This document shows, in pieces, positions 54,599-63,475 of a DNA stretch of 64,000 nucleotides (within the stretch, counting starts at the first letter, position 1; each line of letters begins with the position of its first letter). The notes beneath the pieces are model-generated. The model was given only the letters and a program-made list of their open reading frames with translations, was not told the origin of the DNA and ran no database searches. The stretch covers positions 62,001-126,000 of the forward strand of contig NZ_JBBMFK010000008.1 of NCBI RefSeq assembly GCF_040096055.1, read 5' to 3'. Made by a program: the position numbers and the translations under genes. The stretch is from Pseudoflavonifractor intestinihominis (lineage in GTDB: Bacteria; Bacillota; Clostridia; Oscillospirales; Oscillospiraceae).

Positions 54599-55487
54599 GG
54601 CGCTTCCCCCCCTTCTTCTCGTCCCGCTCGGCAAAGGCCCGGTTGAGCAGCACTGTGGCCGCCAGGCAGATGACAATGAATACAACGCTGATGGCGTTGC
54701 CATAGCCGTACTTGTAGGAGTTGAAGGCCTGCTTGTAGAGATAGGTGGCCATGAACTGGGTCTCATTGCCCGGGCCGCCGTTGGTCAGCAGGTAGACCGT
54801 CTCCATCTGCTTGAGGGCGCTGATGATGGCCAGCGTCACGTTGTACTTGATGACCGGCTTCATCAGCGGCAGGGTGATGTAGAAGAACGTGTTCTTGCCG
54901 CTGGCGCCGTCAATGGCGGCCGCCTCATAGACCACCGGGTCGATGTTCTTGATGCCCGTGTAGTAGATCAGCATGCCCCAGCCGAAGCCGTGCCAGATCA
55001 GCACCACCAGCACCGCCCAGATGGCGGAGCCGGAGCCCAGGGCGTTGAACTTGCCCTGGTAGCCGAAAAACTCCAGAATCTTCTGCAGCAGGCCGAAGTT
55101 GGGGTTGTAGATGAACTTCCACAGGTAGGCGATGACCGCCACGGAAATCACGTTGGGGATAAAATAGATGCAGCGCAGGATGCCCTCGCTCCGCCGCTGG
55201 AGTTTGTCCAGCTTCAGGGCCACGAAAATGGCAATGGGGTGCTGGATGCACACAAATCCCACCGCCAGCAGGAGGGAGTTGAGCAGGGCACGCCAGAACA
55301 CCGGGTCCTGGAAGAGGTCAACGTAGTTCTTCAGCCCGATAAACACCGCCTCGCCCAATCCGGAGTACTCTGTCAGGCTGTAGTAAATACTCAGCAGGAT
55401 AGGCGCCAGGATGGCCACGAAGAATGTCAGCAGCCCTGGCAGCACCAAGCTGAATATCACGAGCTTATTGCTGTACAGCTTATGCAT
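54573..55487 (-). CDS. Carbohydrate ABC transporter permease (MalF/YesP type)
   Basis: 304 residues from the ATG at 55487 (GAAGGTGAGAG site). Six membrane helices; EAA loop YEAAAIDGASGKNTFFYITL. Forms the sugar channel with the MalG-type partner. It follows the sensor kinase gene by ~145 bp in the same direction. Confidence 0.92.
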   Translation of the reverse strand: MHKLYSNKLVIFSLVLPGLLTFFVAILAPILLSIYYSLTEYSGLGEAVFIGLKNYVDLFQDPVFWRALLNSLLLAVGFVCIQHPIAIFVALKLDKLQRRSEGILRCIYFIPNVISVAVIAYLWKFIYNPNFGLLQKILEFFGYQGKFNALGSGSAIWAVLVVLIWHGFGWGMLIYYTGIKNIDPVVYEAAAIDGASGKNTFFYITLPLMKPVIKYNVTLAIISALKQMETVYLLTNGGPGNETQFMATYLYKQAFNSYKYGYGNAISVVFIVICLAATVLLNRAFAERDEKKGGKRHAKAALEH

Positions 55488-55632
55488 CTCTCTCACCTTC
55501 TCGTTTTTCTTCGCAGGCGGTAAGCGGCTTCCCACCCGCACCACTATCATACCAAGAAGGCCTTTGGACGAATACAGCCCGGTTTATCCAAAGTGTTGAG
55601 AAATTTAACCTCCCCCTGCCGGGGGCAAAAAA

Positions 55633-57477
55633 CTACATGGGCTCCGCGTCGGGCGGCTCCCGCGGGGCCTTGATGCGCAGGGTGACCCGGGTACCCTTCC
55701 CCAGTTCGCTCTGGATCTCCAGGCCGTACCCCTCCCCGTAGTACATGCGGATGCGCTTGTCCACATTGGCCACGCCGATGTGGGGCCGCCCCCGGTAGCC
55801 GGTGTCCTGGGTGTTCCGGAGAATCCGCTGGAGGGTCTCGGGGGACATGCCCACGCCGTCGTCCTCCACCCGGATGAGCACGTCCCGGGTGCCGTCCATC
55901 TCCGCCCAGATCCGCACCGTGCCGCTGTCCAGCTTCTCCTCGATGCCGTGGACGATGGCATTCTCCACAATGGGCTGGATGAGCAGCTTGGGGATGTCGA
56001 TGTTGTAAAACGAGGGGTCGATGTCGATGACCGCGGTCAGCTTGTCGCTGTACCGGTAGTTCTGGATCTTGAGATAGTACTCCAGGGCGTTGAGCTCGTG
56101 CTCCAGGGTGGTGAAATCCCCCCGGGACAGGGAGTGGCGCAGCAGACAGCCCAGGGCGTAGGCCATCTCGCCCACGTCGTCCACCCCCTTGGCCCGGGAC
56201 ATCCAGTTGATGGTGTCCAGGGTGTTGTACAGGAAGTGGGGGTTGATCTGCATCTGTAAGGTCTTGAGTTCCGCGTCCTGCCGGAGGATCTGCTGCTCGT
56301 ACACCCGGTCGCACAGGTTGTTCATGTCCTCCACCATGCGGTTGAAGGTGTCGCTGAGGATGCCGATCTCATCGGAGGAGTTCACCGTGCTCCTGACGTT
56401 AAAATCGCCGTTGCCGAAATCGGTCATGGCGCAGGCCAGCTCGTTGATGGGCCTGGTCAGGTGCTTGGCCATCATGGACACGAGGGCCGCGGCGATCACC
56501 GCCATGATGATGGCGGAGAGAAAGATGATGACCCCGATCCTGGCCACGCCGGACATATAGTAGGACGCGGGAATGGTCATGACCAGCCGCCAGCGGTTGG
56601 TCATCCAGTCGCTGGCGTACACCGTATCCCCGTTGTCCAGCTCGGTGTAGGTGTCCCCGCCGCCGTCCAGCACCTCCCAGAACGCCTCGTCGATGGTGCT
56701 GCCCAGATTCTCCCCGTTGTAGGAGGAGATGATGGTGTTGTCCCCGTCAATGATGTACACCTCTCCCGCGGCGGGGAGGGTCATCTCACTGTAAAAGGAG
56801 CGGATGTAGGACTCCGCAATGTTCACCGTCACGATCCCGATGGTGGACAGGTCGGACAGGGAGTTGATGGCCCTGGCACAGGAGAGCATGGTCCCCTCCG
56901 GGTTGGAGATGAACCACTTCACCTTTCCGTCCAGCTGGTAGAGCTCCTCCTCATGGGCCTCCAGCATCTCCTGGAAGGGCTGGCGGTTCTTGCTGTAGGA
57001 GTAGACCTCCCCGCTGGTGGACTGGATGCACAGGGACTGCACCTCCAGCCGCAGCAGCGCGTAGCTGCTCAGGTAGTCCTGGATGCTCTGGGTGAGCTGA
57101 TACTGTTCGTAGTAGGTCAGATCGTCCCGCGCGCTGCTGTCCAGCGCCGCCTGGATGGTGGCGTTGCCGATGATGCTCAGGGTCACATCCTCGATCTCCC
57201 GGATGGAGCTGTCGATGTTCACGCTGCACGCCTCTGCCGCGCTGCGCATGTAGGTCCGGGTCTTCTCCACCATGGCCTGCCTGGTGTAGCAGTACATCTC
57301 AATGGCGATGGCGAACATGAACACCAGCAGCAGAATAATAAAGGACAGCGTGATTTTCAGGCGGAAGCTGTGGTGGAGCCGTCTCTCCGCCTTGCCCGCC
57401 CTGTCAGTCAGGCTCTTTTCCAAGGATCGCAGCCACCGGGTTCTGCCCGAGGGCGCGCTTTTGCCGTCTGTACTCAT
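55633..57477 (-). CDS. YesM-type sensor histidine kinase
   Basis: 614 residues. A membrane helix (about 42-63), an extracellular Cache-like sensor (about 65-300), a second helix (about 305-328), HAMP (about 330-385), a His_kinase domain with LQMQINPHFLYNTLDTINWM and an ATPase domain with PIVENAIVHGI and DDGVGM. Such kinases answer to sugars outside the cell, often through a binding protein. Its start overlaps the end of the regulator gene by 74 bp; a later start is possible. Its genome partner is the AraC-type regulator directly upstream. Confidence 0.9.
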   Translation of the reverse strand: MSTDGKSAPSGRTRWLRSLEKSLTDRAGKAERRLHHSFRLKITLSFIILLLVFMFAIAIEMYCYTRQAMVEKTRTYMRSAAEACSVNIDSSIREIEDVTLSIIGNATIQAALDSSARDDLTYYEQYQLTQSIQDYLSSYALLRLEVQSLCIQSTSGEVYSYSKNRQPFQEMLEAHEEELYQLDGKVKWFISNPEGTMLSCARAINSLSDLSTIGIVTVNIAESYIRSFYSEMTLPAAGEVYIIDGDNTIISSYNGENLGSTIDEAFWEVLDGGGDTYTELDNGDTVYASDWMTNRWRLVMTIPASYYMSGVARIGVIIFLSAIIMAVIAAALVSMMAKHLTRPINELACAMTDFGNGDFNVRSTVNSSDEIGILSDTFNRMVEDMNNLCDRVYEQQILRQDAELKTLQMQINPHFLYNTLDTINWMSRAKGVDDVGEMAYALGCLLRHSLSRGDFTTLEHELNALEYYLKIQNYRYSDKLTAVIDIDPSFYNIDIPKLLIQPIVENAIVHGIEEKLDSGTVRIWAEMDGTRDVLIRVEDDGVGMSPETLQRILRNTQDTGYRGRPHIGVANVDKRIRMYYGEGYGLEIQSELGKGTRVTLRIKAPREPPDAEPM

Positions 57478-58261
57478 TTGGCGTTACCCCATACAATTTT
57501 TTGAATACCTGTCCCCAGTACCGCTCATCGCTCATGCCGATCCGCTCGCGGATCTCCCCGTTCTTCAGGGTGGTGGTCTTGAGCAGCTGGGCCGCCCGGT
57601 ACATGCGGATCTGGGTGAGGATCTCCGTAAAGGTGTACTCGGAGTGGTTCTTGATGTACCGGCTCAGGTACACCGCGTTGAAGTGAAAGTGCTCCGCCAG
57701 GGCGGCCAGGGGCAGGGGCTCCTGGTAGTGCTGGGAGATGTACTCCACGATCCGCACGATGTCCTGCTCCCCCGGCTCCTCCTCCGCCTGGTCCACCAGC
57801 TGGCTGGCCGCCACCAGCACCGACATGTTCTTCAGGTCCTGGGTCATGGTCTGGCTGGCCCGCTCCCTCTCCCGCTGACGGAGCACCTGGTCCCGGGCCC
57901 GCTCCACGCACTTCAGGATCTCGCTGGGGCTGGACGGCTTGAGCAGGTAGTCGTAGGCCTGCATGGCCAGGGCCCGGCGGGCGTACTCAAACTCCCCGTA
58001 GCCGCTGAGGAAGATGACCCGGGCCTGGGGGTTGCGCTGCAGCACCGCCTCGCCCACCTCCATGCCCGACATACCGGGCATCCGGATGTCCATGAGGAAA
58101 ATATCCACCTTGTTCTCCTCCGCAAGGCGCAGCGTCTCAATGCCGTTGCGGGCCGTACCCAGCAGGGTGATCCCGTGCTCCGCCCAGGGCAAAGAGGCCA
58201 GGCCGTTCCGAATGGCCGGCTCATCGTCAGAGATCAGCAGTGTTACCAGTTCTTCCGCCAC
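57404..58261 (-). CDS. YesN-type AraC response regulator
   Basis: 285 residues. Receiver domain (about 5-125) with the acceptor in IFLMDIRMPGMSG, and a C-terminal AraC helix-turn-helix pair (about 180-278) with HFHFNAVYLSRYIKNHSEYT and the MSDERYWGQVFKKLYGVTP segment. GTG start at 58261 with a GGGAGGAC site. It activates sugar transport genes in relatives; the permease genes downstream are its likely targets. It lies 25 bp behind the remnant of a substrate-binding protein gene. Confidence 0.9.
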   Translation of the reverse strand: MAEELVTLLISDDEPAIRNGLASLPWAEHGITLLGTARNGIETLRLAEENKVDIFLMDIRMPGMSGMEVGEAVLQRNPQARVIFLSGYGEFEYARRALAMQAYDYLLKPSSPSEILKCVERARDQVLRQRERERASQTMTQDLKNMSVLVAASQLVDQAEEEPGEQDIVRIVEYISQHYQEPLPLAALAEHFHFNAVYLSRYIKNHSEYTFTEILTQIRMYRAAQLLKTTTLKNGEIRERIGMSDERYWGQVFKKLYGVTPNEYRRQKRALGQNPVAAILGKEPD

Positions 58262-58286
58262 AGTGTCCGTCCTCCCTTTTCTCTGT

Positions 58287-58469
58287 CTACGACCCGCTTC
58301 TGATCTGTTCCGCCAGGATCTCCGCCTGCTGGTCGGCGGGGTCCCCGTTGAGGATGGCCAGGGCAGCCCGGTTGAAGGCCTCCCCCTTCTCGTGGCCGAA
58401 TCCCCGGTCCGCCCAGAGGATCTGTCCCGTCACCTGCTGGTACAGGCCCTGCACTTGTTTTTCCGCGCC
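58287..58469 (-). pseudogene. 3' remnant of a sugar ABC substrate-binding protein gene
   Basis: About 60 residues in frame, from near GLYQQVTGQILWADRGFGHE to the stop: then KGEAFNRAALAILNG and LAEQIRSGS. These look like the last helices of an extracellular sugar-binding protein of the family that partners YesPQ permeases. Nothing upstream continues it: the end of an unrelated membrane protein gene (58477) follows within a few bases. The loss would leave the neighbouring permeases without their own binding protein. The identification is by pattern and context, not by a search. Confidence 0.6.
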
Positions 58470-58476
58470 GCTTTGC

Positions 58477-59124
58477 TCAGCGGACGGCGCTCTTTCTGTC
58501 CTCAAACTGCCAGTCGGCCAGCCCGGCCCTGTGCAGCAGCACGGTGCCCCACAGGAAGGTGCCCTGGGACACGATGTTCACGCACTGGGCCATCCAGTGC
58601 ATGCTGGAGCTGTCGTCAAAGGTGGCGCTCAGGTAGCCCATGCCCAGCATGAACCAGAAAGAGACCACGTACATGACCGCCGCCAGCCGCTGCCTCATCT
58701 TCAGGGACAGGGCGAACAGGGACCACTGGGCCCCGGCGCAGCCCACGGTCTTCATGATGACAAAGGGGATGGAGCTGGTGTACACCGGCACGGCGGCCAC
58801 GCTCATGACCGCCGTCCTGCCCCTGTTCCAGCGGGTGAACATGCCCACCAGGGACAGGAACACCAGCAGGAACCCGGGGCCCTGCATGGGGAAGAAGCTG
58901 TTCTCCAGCAAAGGGTAGTCGCAGACGGCCAGGGCGTAGAGGATCTTCCAGCCCGCCTTGAACAGTCCGCCGATGAGCACCATGACGGAGCCGGTGGCCA
59001 GCAGGGCGTAGGCCCCCTTCACCATCTTGTTGTACAGATCCCGCTGGAGGAGCACCGCGGCGGCAAAGAACAGCACCACGGGGATAAAGTCCACGATCGC
59101 CATGGGGACGGTAATTCCGTTCAT
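58477..59124 (-). CDS. Seven-helix membrane protein, unknown
   Basis: 215 residues with about seven membrane helices. No family recognised. The start MNGITVPMAIVDFIPVVLFF faces a short polar N-terminus. It is the last gene of the TetR-led operon, 31 bp after the reductase-like enzyme, with an AAGGGAAT site. Its last residues (EDRKSAVR) abut the break in the substrate-binding protein remnant, so the 3' end may be altered. It could be a transporter or membrane partner of the enzyme before it. Confidence 0.72.
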   Translation of the reverse strand: MNGITVPMAIVDFIPVVLFFAAAVLLQRDLYNKMVKGAYALLATGSVMVLIGGLFKAGWKILYALAVCDYPLLENSFFPMQGPGFLLVFLSLVGMFTRWNRGRTAVMSVAAVPVYTSSIPFVIMKTVGCAGAQWSLFALSLKMRQRLAAVMYVVSFWFMLGMGYLSATFDDSSSMHWMAQCVNIVSQGTFLWGTVLLHRAGLADWQFEDRKSAVR

Positions 59125-59155
59125 ACTGATTCCCTTCTTCCTGTGGATGGGCGGC

Positions 59156-59983
59156 TCAGGCCACGATGAACTTCACGTTTTCCAGGTGGTACAGGGGGAT
59201 AAAGGGCAGCAGGATGGGGGTGTGCTCCACATAGGCCCGGTACTCCGGGTCGGCGCCGTAGTTCTTGTTCTGCCGCAGCTCCAGCCGCTTGGCGCCGCTG
59301 AACATGACGTACACGATAAGGATATAGCCGATGACGGCGATGATCCACTGGATCGCGCCCTGAAGGGCGCCGATGCCCGACAGGAGCACGCCGGTCCAAA
59401 ACAGCACCTCGCCCAGGTAGTTGGGGCAGCGCACCAGCCGGTAGAGCCCGGCGTCGCAGAAGCGGCGGGGATTTTTGGCCTTGGCGGCCGACTTCTGCTT
59501 GTCGGCCACGCTCTCCAGCACCAGGGCCAGGGCCATGATCACCGCGCCCACAGGGGCCATCACGCCGCCCTGGTCGCCGTTGGCCGCCCGGTAGAACACC
59601 GGGGAGACCTGCATGACGTACATAATGGCCACACACACCCAGATGGCCGCCTTGACGAACACCGGGATGGGCTTGTCCCCGCCGGTGGCCTCCTTCAGGG
59701 TCTTGCGGTAGGTGGCGCTCTTGATCTCCCGCCACAGCAGGAAGCCCCCCAGGCGCACGCCGTACACCATCAGCAGGGCGCACAGCAGGATGCTCCACAC
59801 CGTCAGGGACCCGCCGTACATCACCAGGATGGCCACGCCCGCGCCGCACACGGCAAAGCCGTACCCCACCGAGAGGAAGTACACGAACTTGTAGAACCCC
59901 ACTGCGCTCAGCAGGGCGCACACCGCCAGCACCACCCAGATGGTGGCCGGGAAGGCCAGCTTCAGCATTTCAGAAAGCTCCAT
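59156..59983 (-). CDS. DUF1295/isoprenylcysteine methyltransferase-like membrane enzyme
   Basis: 275 residues with about seven membrane helices. The C-terminal part carries YRLVRCPNYLGEVLFWTG and a final RLELRQNKNYGADPEYRAYV, the pattern shared by steroid 5-alpha-reductase C-terminal (DUF1295) and ICMT-like enzymes, where it binds NADPH or S-adenosylmethionine at the membrane face. Either reduction of a lipid or steroid-like enone, or methylation, fits. The neighbours encode flavin- and NAD(P)-binding proteins, which favours a reductive pathway. Starts at ATG 59983 with GGAGGGA. Exact reaction unknown. Confidence 0.78.
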   Translation of the reverse strand: MELSEMLKLAFPATIWVVLAVCALLSAVGFYKFVYFLSVGYGFAVCGAGVAILVMYGGSLTVWSILLCALLMVYGVRLGGFLLWREIKSATYRKTLKEATGGDKPIPVFVKAAIWVCVAIMYVMQVSPVFYRAANGDQGGVMAPVGAVIMALALVLESVADKQKSAAKAKNPRRFCDAGLYRLVRCPNYLGEVLFWTGVLLSGIGALQGAIQWIIAVIGYILIVYVMFSGAKRLELRQNKNYGADPEYRAYVEHTPILLPFIPLYHLENVKFIVA

Positions 59984-59997
59984 TGCACGTCCCTCCG

Positions 59998-60846
59998 TTA
60001 CTTGGCGTAGCAGCTCTTAATATAGGCCTTGAAGCTCTTCTTGCCGTATGTATCCTTGCCCACCAGCTCGTGGGTCAGGGTCCACTTGGAGAAGCGGATG
60101 ATGGCCTCCTTGCCGTTCTTCTTCCGCTTGTTCACCCAGGCCAGCACGTCGAACAGGAACACCGGCGCCCGCTTGATGACCGCCGGCTTGCCCGCCGCGG
60201 CAAAGAACATGCGGGCGATCTCCTCATAGGAGTAGGTCTCGTTTCCGCCCACGTCGTAGGCCTTGTTGTGGTCCAGCATGTGCAGCAGGATGAAGTCGGC
60301 AAAATCCGCGGTGTCGATCACGTTGGCGTGGGCGTCCTGCTTGCCCAGCAGGGTCACCTCGCCCTTCTCGATCATGGGCATGAACACCTTGGCGATGTCG
60401 TAGAAGTAGCCGGTGGGCCGGTGGATCACATAGGGGATGCCGCTCTTCTTCAGCTCCTCCTCGAACATGGCCTTGGCGTGGAGCATGGGCACCTTGGGGT
60501 CGCTGTCGGCCTGGATGACCGAGATGTAGGTGAAGCCCTTCACCCCCGCCTTCTGGGCCTCGTGCAGCAGGTTCAGGTTGCCCTGGTAGTCGATGTCGTA
60601 GTTGGTGATGGTGGCGGAGGCCCCGGTGAGGCCCACGGTGGTGATGACGATGTCCGCCCCGTCGCACAGGCCCTTCATGGTCTCGGGCTTGGTCACGTCG
60701 ATGGACCGGGCGGTGTACCCCCCGGAGAGGCCCTCCACGTCCTTGACCTTCAGGTCGGCGGCCACCACCTCATAGCCCCCGCGGACCAGGGCCCGCAGAA
60801 TATCGGTGCCCAGGTTTCCGAATGCGCCGGCAAGTACTACTTTCAT
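59998..60846 (-). CDS. NAD(P)-binding SDR/NmrA-type oxidoreductase
   Basis: 282 residues. An N-terminal Rossmann motif (MKVVLAGAFGNLGTDILRAL), then the atypical SDR pattern with GADIVITTVGL, YISVIQAD and RPTGYFYDI. Proteins of this group either act as dehydrogenases/epimerases or, like NmrA, only sense NAD(P). No clear Tyr-x-x-x-Lys catalytic pair is visible, so a non-classical role is possible. ATG at 60846 overlaps the stop of the flavin-reductase-like gene by 4 bp, showing tight coupling; AAAGGAGAAG site. Confidence 0.82.
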   Translation of the reverse strand: MKVVLAGAFGNLGTDILRALVRGGYEVVAADLKVKDVEGLSGGYTARSIDVTKPETMKGLCDGADIVITTVGLTGASATITNYDIDYQGNLNLLHEAQKAGVKGFTYISVIQADSDPKVPMLHAKAMFEEELKKSGIPYVIHRPTGYFYDIAKVFMPMIEKGEVTLLGKQDAHANVIDTADFADFILLHMLDHNKAYDVGGNETYSYEEIARMFFAAAGKPAVIKRAPVFLFDVLAWVNKRKKNGKEAIIRFSKWTLTHELVGKDTYGKKSFKAYIKSCYAK

Positions 60847-61769
60847 CTGTTCTTCTCCTTTGCACGCTTGTCGTTGATGATGTCCATGTGCTCGGCGGTG
60901 ATGAGGGTCACGTTGTGCTCCCTGGCCCAGGCCACGCAGCCCTTGAGGGCGGTGGGCAGGAAGATGCGGGGCACCTTCACCAGCTTGGCGCAGGCCTCGT
61001 CGGTGAACTTGATCTTGTCGTCGATGCGGTCGGCAGCGTACTTTACCGACTCCACGGTGGTCTGGCGCACGGGCAGCAGCTCGGGGATGGGACGGCGGAA
61101 CTTGGTGTACCAGAAGTTCTTGGAGTCCCGGTAGCCGTAGTCCACCGGCACACGGGGGAAGCCGCTGGCGGTGACGCCGTTGACAATGGCGTTGTACTGC
61201 TTCTCCTTCATGAGGATCTTGTCCACCTTCAGGATGAAGTGGGCGCCGAACTCGGAGGTGATGCCGTTGAAGTCGTGGTAGGGCCCGGGGTATCCGTTGA
61301 GCAGGCCGGGCTGGTCGTCCTGGGCATTGTCCAGGGTGTCCACCCAGGTGCACTCAAACACCTGGAAGCACTCGGCGATGACCTGGGGGTACTGCCCCTC
61401 CGGGTCGGCCTCCTTGCGCAGGCCGTCCTCCAGGGTGAAGATGCAGTTCTTCATCTTCTCCTCCGGCGTGTCCCCGGGGAAGCCCATCCGTACCGCCTCC
61501 TTGAACAGCTTCCGGCTGTCCGGGATGAAGTTGATGGTGCACTTCTTGTGCTTGAGGATGTTCTGGGCCGTGTTGGAGGAGTTGCGGCAGCACAGCAGCA
61601 TGGCGTAGAACTCCTTGCCCGCGATGTAGTAGGGCTGGCAGAGCGAGTAGGGGCCGAAGGTGGTCTTGCCGTCGTCTGTCAGGGTGCCGATCATCACGGT
61701 CGGCATGGGGAAAAACGCGGAGGTCTGGTAAAAATTGTCCACAATGCGGAGATCCTTAAAACTGCTCAT
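60843..61769 (-). CDS. Flavin-reductase-like flavoprotein
   Basis: 308 residues, soluble. The first ~200 residues form a flavin-reductase-like (FMN-binding split barrel) domain: FFPMPTVMIGTLTDDGKTTF, FGPYSLCQPYYI and LCCRNSSNTAQNI. The last ~100 residues (from KFRRPIPEL) are an extra helical part with an unknown role. Such proteins bind FMN and pass electrons or reduce small molecules. It lies between the TetR gene and the SDR-like gene, sharing a 4-bp overlap with the latter. Confidence 0.82.
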   Translation of the reverse strand: MSSFKDLRIVDNFYQTSAFFPMPTVMIGTLTDDGKTTFGPYSLCQPYYIAGKEFYAMLLCCRNSSNTAQNILKHKKCTINFIPDSRKLFKEAVRMGFPGDTPEEKMKNCIFTLEDGLRKEADPEGQYPQVIAECFQVFECTWVDTLDNAQDDQPGLLNGYPGPYHDFNGITSEFGAHFILKVDKILMKEKQYNAIVNGVTASGFPRVPVDYGYRDSKNFWYTKFRRPIPELLPVRQTTVESVKYAADRIDDKIKFTDEACAKLVKVPRIFLPTALKGCVAWAREHNVTLITAEHMDIINDKRAKEKNR

Positions 61770-61802
61770 GATTCCTCGCTCCCTTTTCTCTGATTCCTGT
61801 TC

Positions 61803-62327
61803 TTACCGCAGCCGGCCGGCCAGGATGCGGATCTCCTCCTGGCCGATGTCCGGCTGTAACGCCGCCGCCAACACGGTCTCCGCCAGCACCGGGGCCAGCG
61901 CCGTGTCCTCCATGTCCAGCCGCTCCATCATGCCCAGAATCCGCTGGGCGATCTGCTCCCGCAGCATATGGTGCCGGCTGTTGATGGCCCCGGAGGAGCC
62001 GCTGGTCTGAGAGAACTGGTCCCAGACCGCCGCGTACAGGGACCCGAAGTCCTTGATGGCCTGCTGGATGCCCACAAGGCCGTCTGCCGCCGTGGCCGCC
62101 CCGGCACAGGCCTGGTCCATCCGGGAGAGCACCTCCACCCAGTCCTCCATCATCACAGAGGCCACCAGGGTGTCCTTGTCCTTGAAGTAGTTGTAGATGG
62201 TCCCCACCGCGATGGAGCACTCCTGGGCCACGCTGCGCAGCGTCAGGCCGCTGTACCCCTCGGCAAACAGCTTCCGCCGGGCCGTGATGAGGATCCGGGT
62301 CCGGGCTTCGTCGATGATCTTTGGCAT
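61803..62327 (-). CDS. TetR-family transcriptional regulator
   Basis: 174 residues. N-terminal TetR helix-turn-helix (about 8-55) with RILITARRKLFAEGYSGLTL and SIAVGTIYNYFKDKD, then a helical ligand-binding domain. It heads a five-gene set in one direction and its promoter carries a TetR-like operator (62347-62358), so it probably represses its own operon until a substrate of the encoded enzymes binds. ATG with CAGGAGG. Confidence 0.9.
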   Translation of the reverse strand: MPKIIDEARTRILITARRKLFAEGYSGLTLRSVAQECSIAVGTIYNYFKDKDTLVASVMMEDWVEVLSRMDQACAGAATAADGLVGIQQAIKDFGSLYAAVWDQFSQTSGSSGAINSRHHMLREQIAQRILGMMERLDMEDTALAPVLAETVLAAALQPDIGQEEIRILAGRLR

Positions 62328-62346
62328 AGGCGCCTCCTGTTTTTTA

Positions 62347-62394
62347 TGAACACGTTCACAATCAAAGTATACTGTATTGTTATTCTTTTATCAA
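62347..62394 (-). promoter_or_regulatory. TetR-operon promoter and operator
   Basis: Minus strand: TTGATA (62394-62389), 17 bp, TATACT (62371-62366), then TGAAC-N2-GTTCA (62358-62347) over the expected start of transcription. Between this promoter and 62582 no gene is seen; a second small palindrome, TTTTGACAGTCAAAA, sits at 62467-62481. Confidence 0.75.
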
Positions 62395-62582
62395 TCTCAA
62401 ATCATACCAAATTTCGCCATATTATTTATACGTTTTTTACAATTATTAGCTTGCTATTTTTGTGCGTTTTGACAGTCAAAAGTGGAAAAATCTCTCTTTC
62501 CGGCCCAGTAACCCCTATCTTTTTGGCCTGTAGACAGATTTTATCCGGATGAAGCGCCGCCGGTCACCCTCTTTTCGGCAAA

Positions 62583-62619
62583 AGGAGCGCAGAGGGCGGC
62601 TGCCGCCCTCTGCGCTCCT
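62583..62619 (-). terminator. Terminator of the 62638 membrane gene
   Basis: 18-bp perfect arms (AGGAGCGCAGAGGGCGGC) around a single base, followed by TTTT on the minus strand. Confidence 0.85.
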
Positions 62620-62637
62620 CTGTGTTCTATTCCGCGG

Positions 62638-63321
62638 TCACACCACCGCTTTTTTCCGGTCGGTCCCCAGGCAGTACAGCCAGAAGAAGAGCATCATCAG
62701 CACCTCGCCGATCATGCTGAAAAACACCAGCAGGTCCATGTTGCCCGTGGCGGGACCCAGGGCCGCAAAGACAAACATCAGCAGCCCGGACAGGAACAGG
62801 GCGCCGTTTTTCTGCTTCACCCACACGATGACGCCGCACACGATGAGGGGCAGCACGGTGCCGAAGGAGAGCAGGCTGCTGATGGTATCCGCCCAGGCCG
62901 GGGTGGCGTCGGACGCGGCGCACCGCACGATGCCGGCCACCTCCCGTACCTCCAGCACCGACGCGGCGGCCTGGGCCACCCCGGCGGCCATGACCAGGGC
63001 GGTGAAGACCCACACGGCGGCCAGCGCCTTCCCTCTGGCCCGCAGGCCGTAGGCGCAGATGGGGAACAGCAGGGGGATAAGGGCGCCGTGGCTGATGAAG
63101 CGCATCCGGCTCAGGGATGCCAGCAGGGGGAAGCCCGGGATGCCCCCCAGAGCCAGGATCAGCGCGTCGTAGAACAGTCCCACGCCGATGAGGCCCATGC
63201 ACAGGGCGATGGGCTCCCGCTTGTTTCGGAAGCAGTTGAGCAGCAGCACCACAAACACCAGGTGCAGGGCCGTGATGACCCACATGAGGACGGGGCCGTG
63301 ATTCAGGAACAGATCGCGCAT
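62638..63321 (-). CDS. Seven-helix membrane protein, unknown
   Basis: 227 residues with about seven membrane helices, starting MRDLFLNHGPVLMWVITALH behind a GGAGGAGA site. I do not recognise a family. It stands alone between two terminators, after the APC permease and before the TetR operon in the same direction. Its size and helix number resemble the membrane protein at 58477, but I see no convincing sequence match. Confidence 0.7.
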   Translation of the reverse strand: MRDLFLNHGPVLMWVITALHLVFVVLLLNCFRNKREPIALCMGLIGVGLFYDALILALGGIPGFPLLASLSRMRFISHGALIPLLFPICAYGLRARGKALAAVWVFTALVMAAGVAQAAASVLEVREVAGIVRCAASDATPAWADTISSLLSFGTVLPLIVCGVIVWVKQKNGALFLSGLLMFVFAALGPATGNMDLLVFFSMIGEVLMMLFFWLYCLGTDRKKAVV

Positions 63322-63414
63322 AATGTCTCCTCCTCCATGTTTTATCTCTGTTTCCAGTATGTAGTCCTATTTTTCGCCCGTCAATCTTTTTGTTAAAACT
63401 TCCACAAAGCACGA

Positions 63415-63454
63415 TTCCCCGGACCGGCGCCCAATGGGCCGCCGGTCCGGGGAA
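63415..63454 (-). terminator. Terminator of the APC permease
   Basis: 15-bp arms (TTCCCCGGACCGGCG and complement) around a 10-nt centre, directly after the permease stop. Confidence 0.8.
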
Positions 63455-63475
63455 TGGATATGGGGTGCGGGGCGC

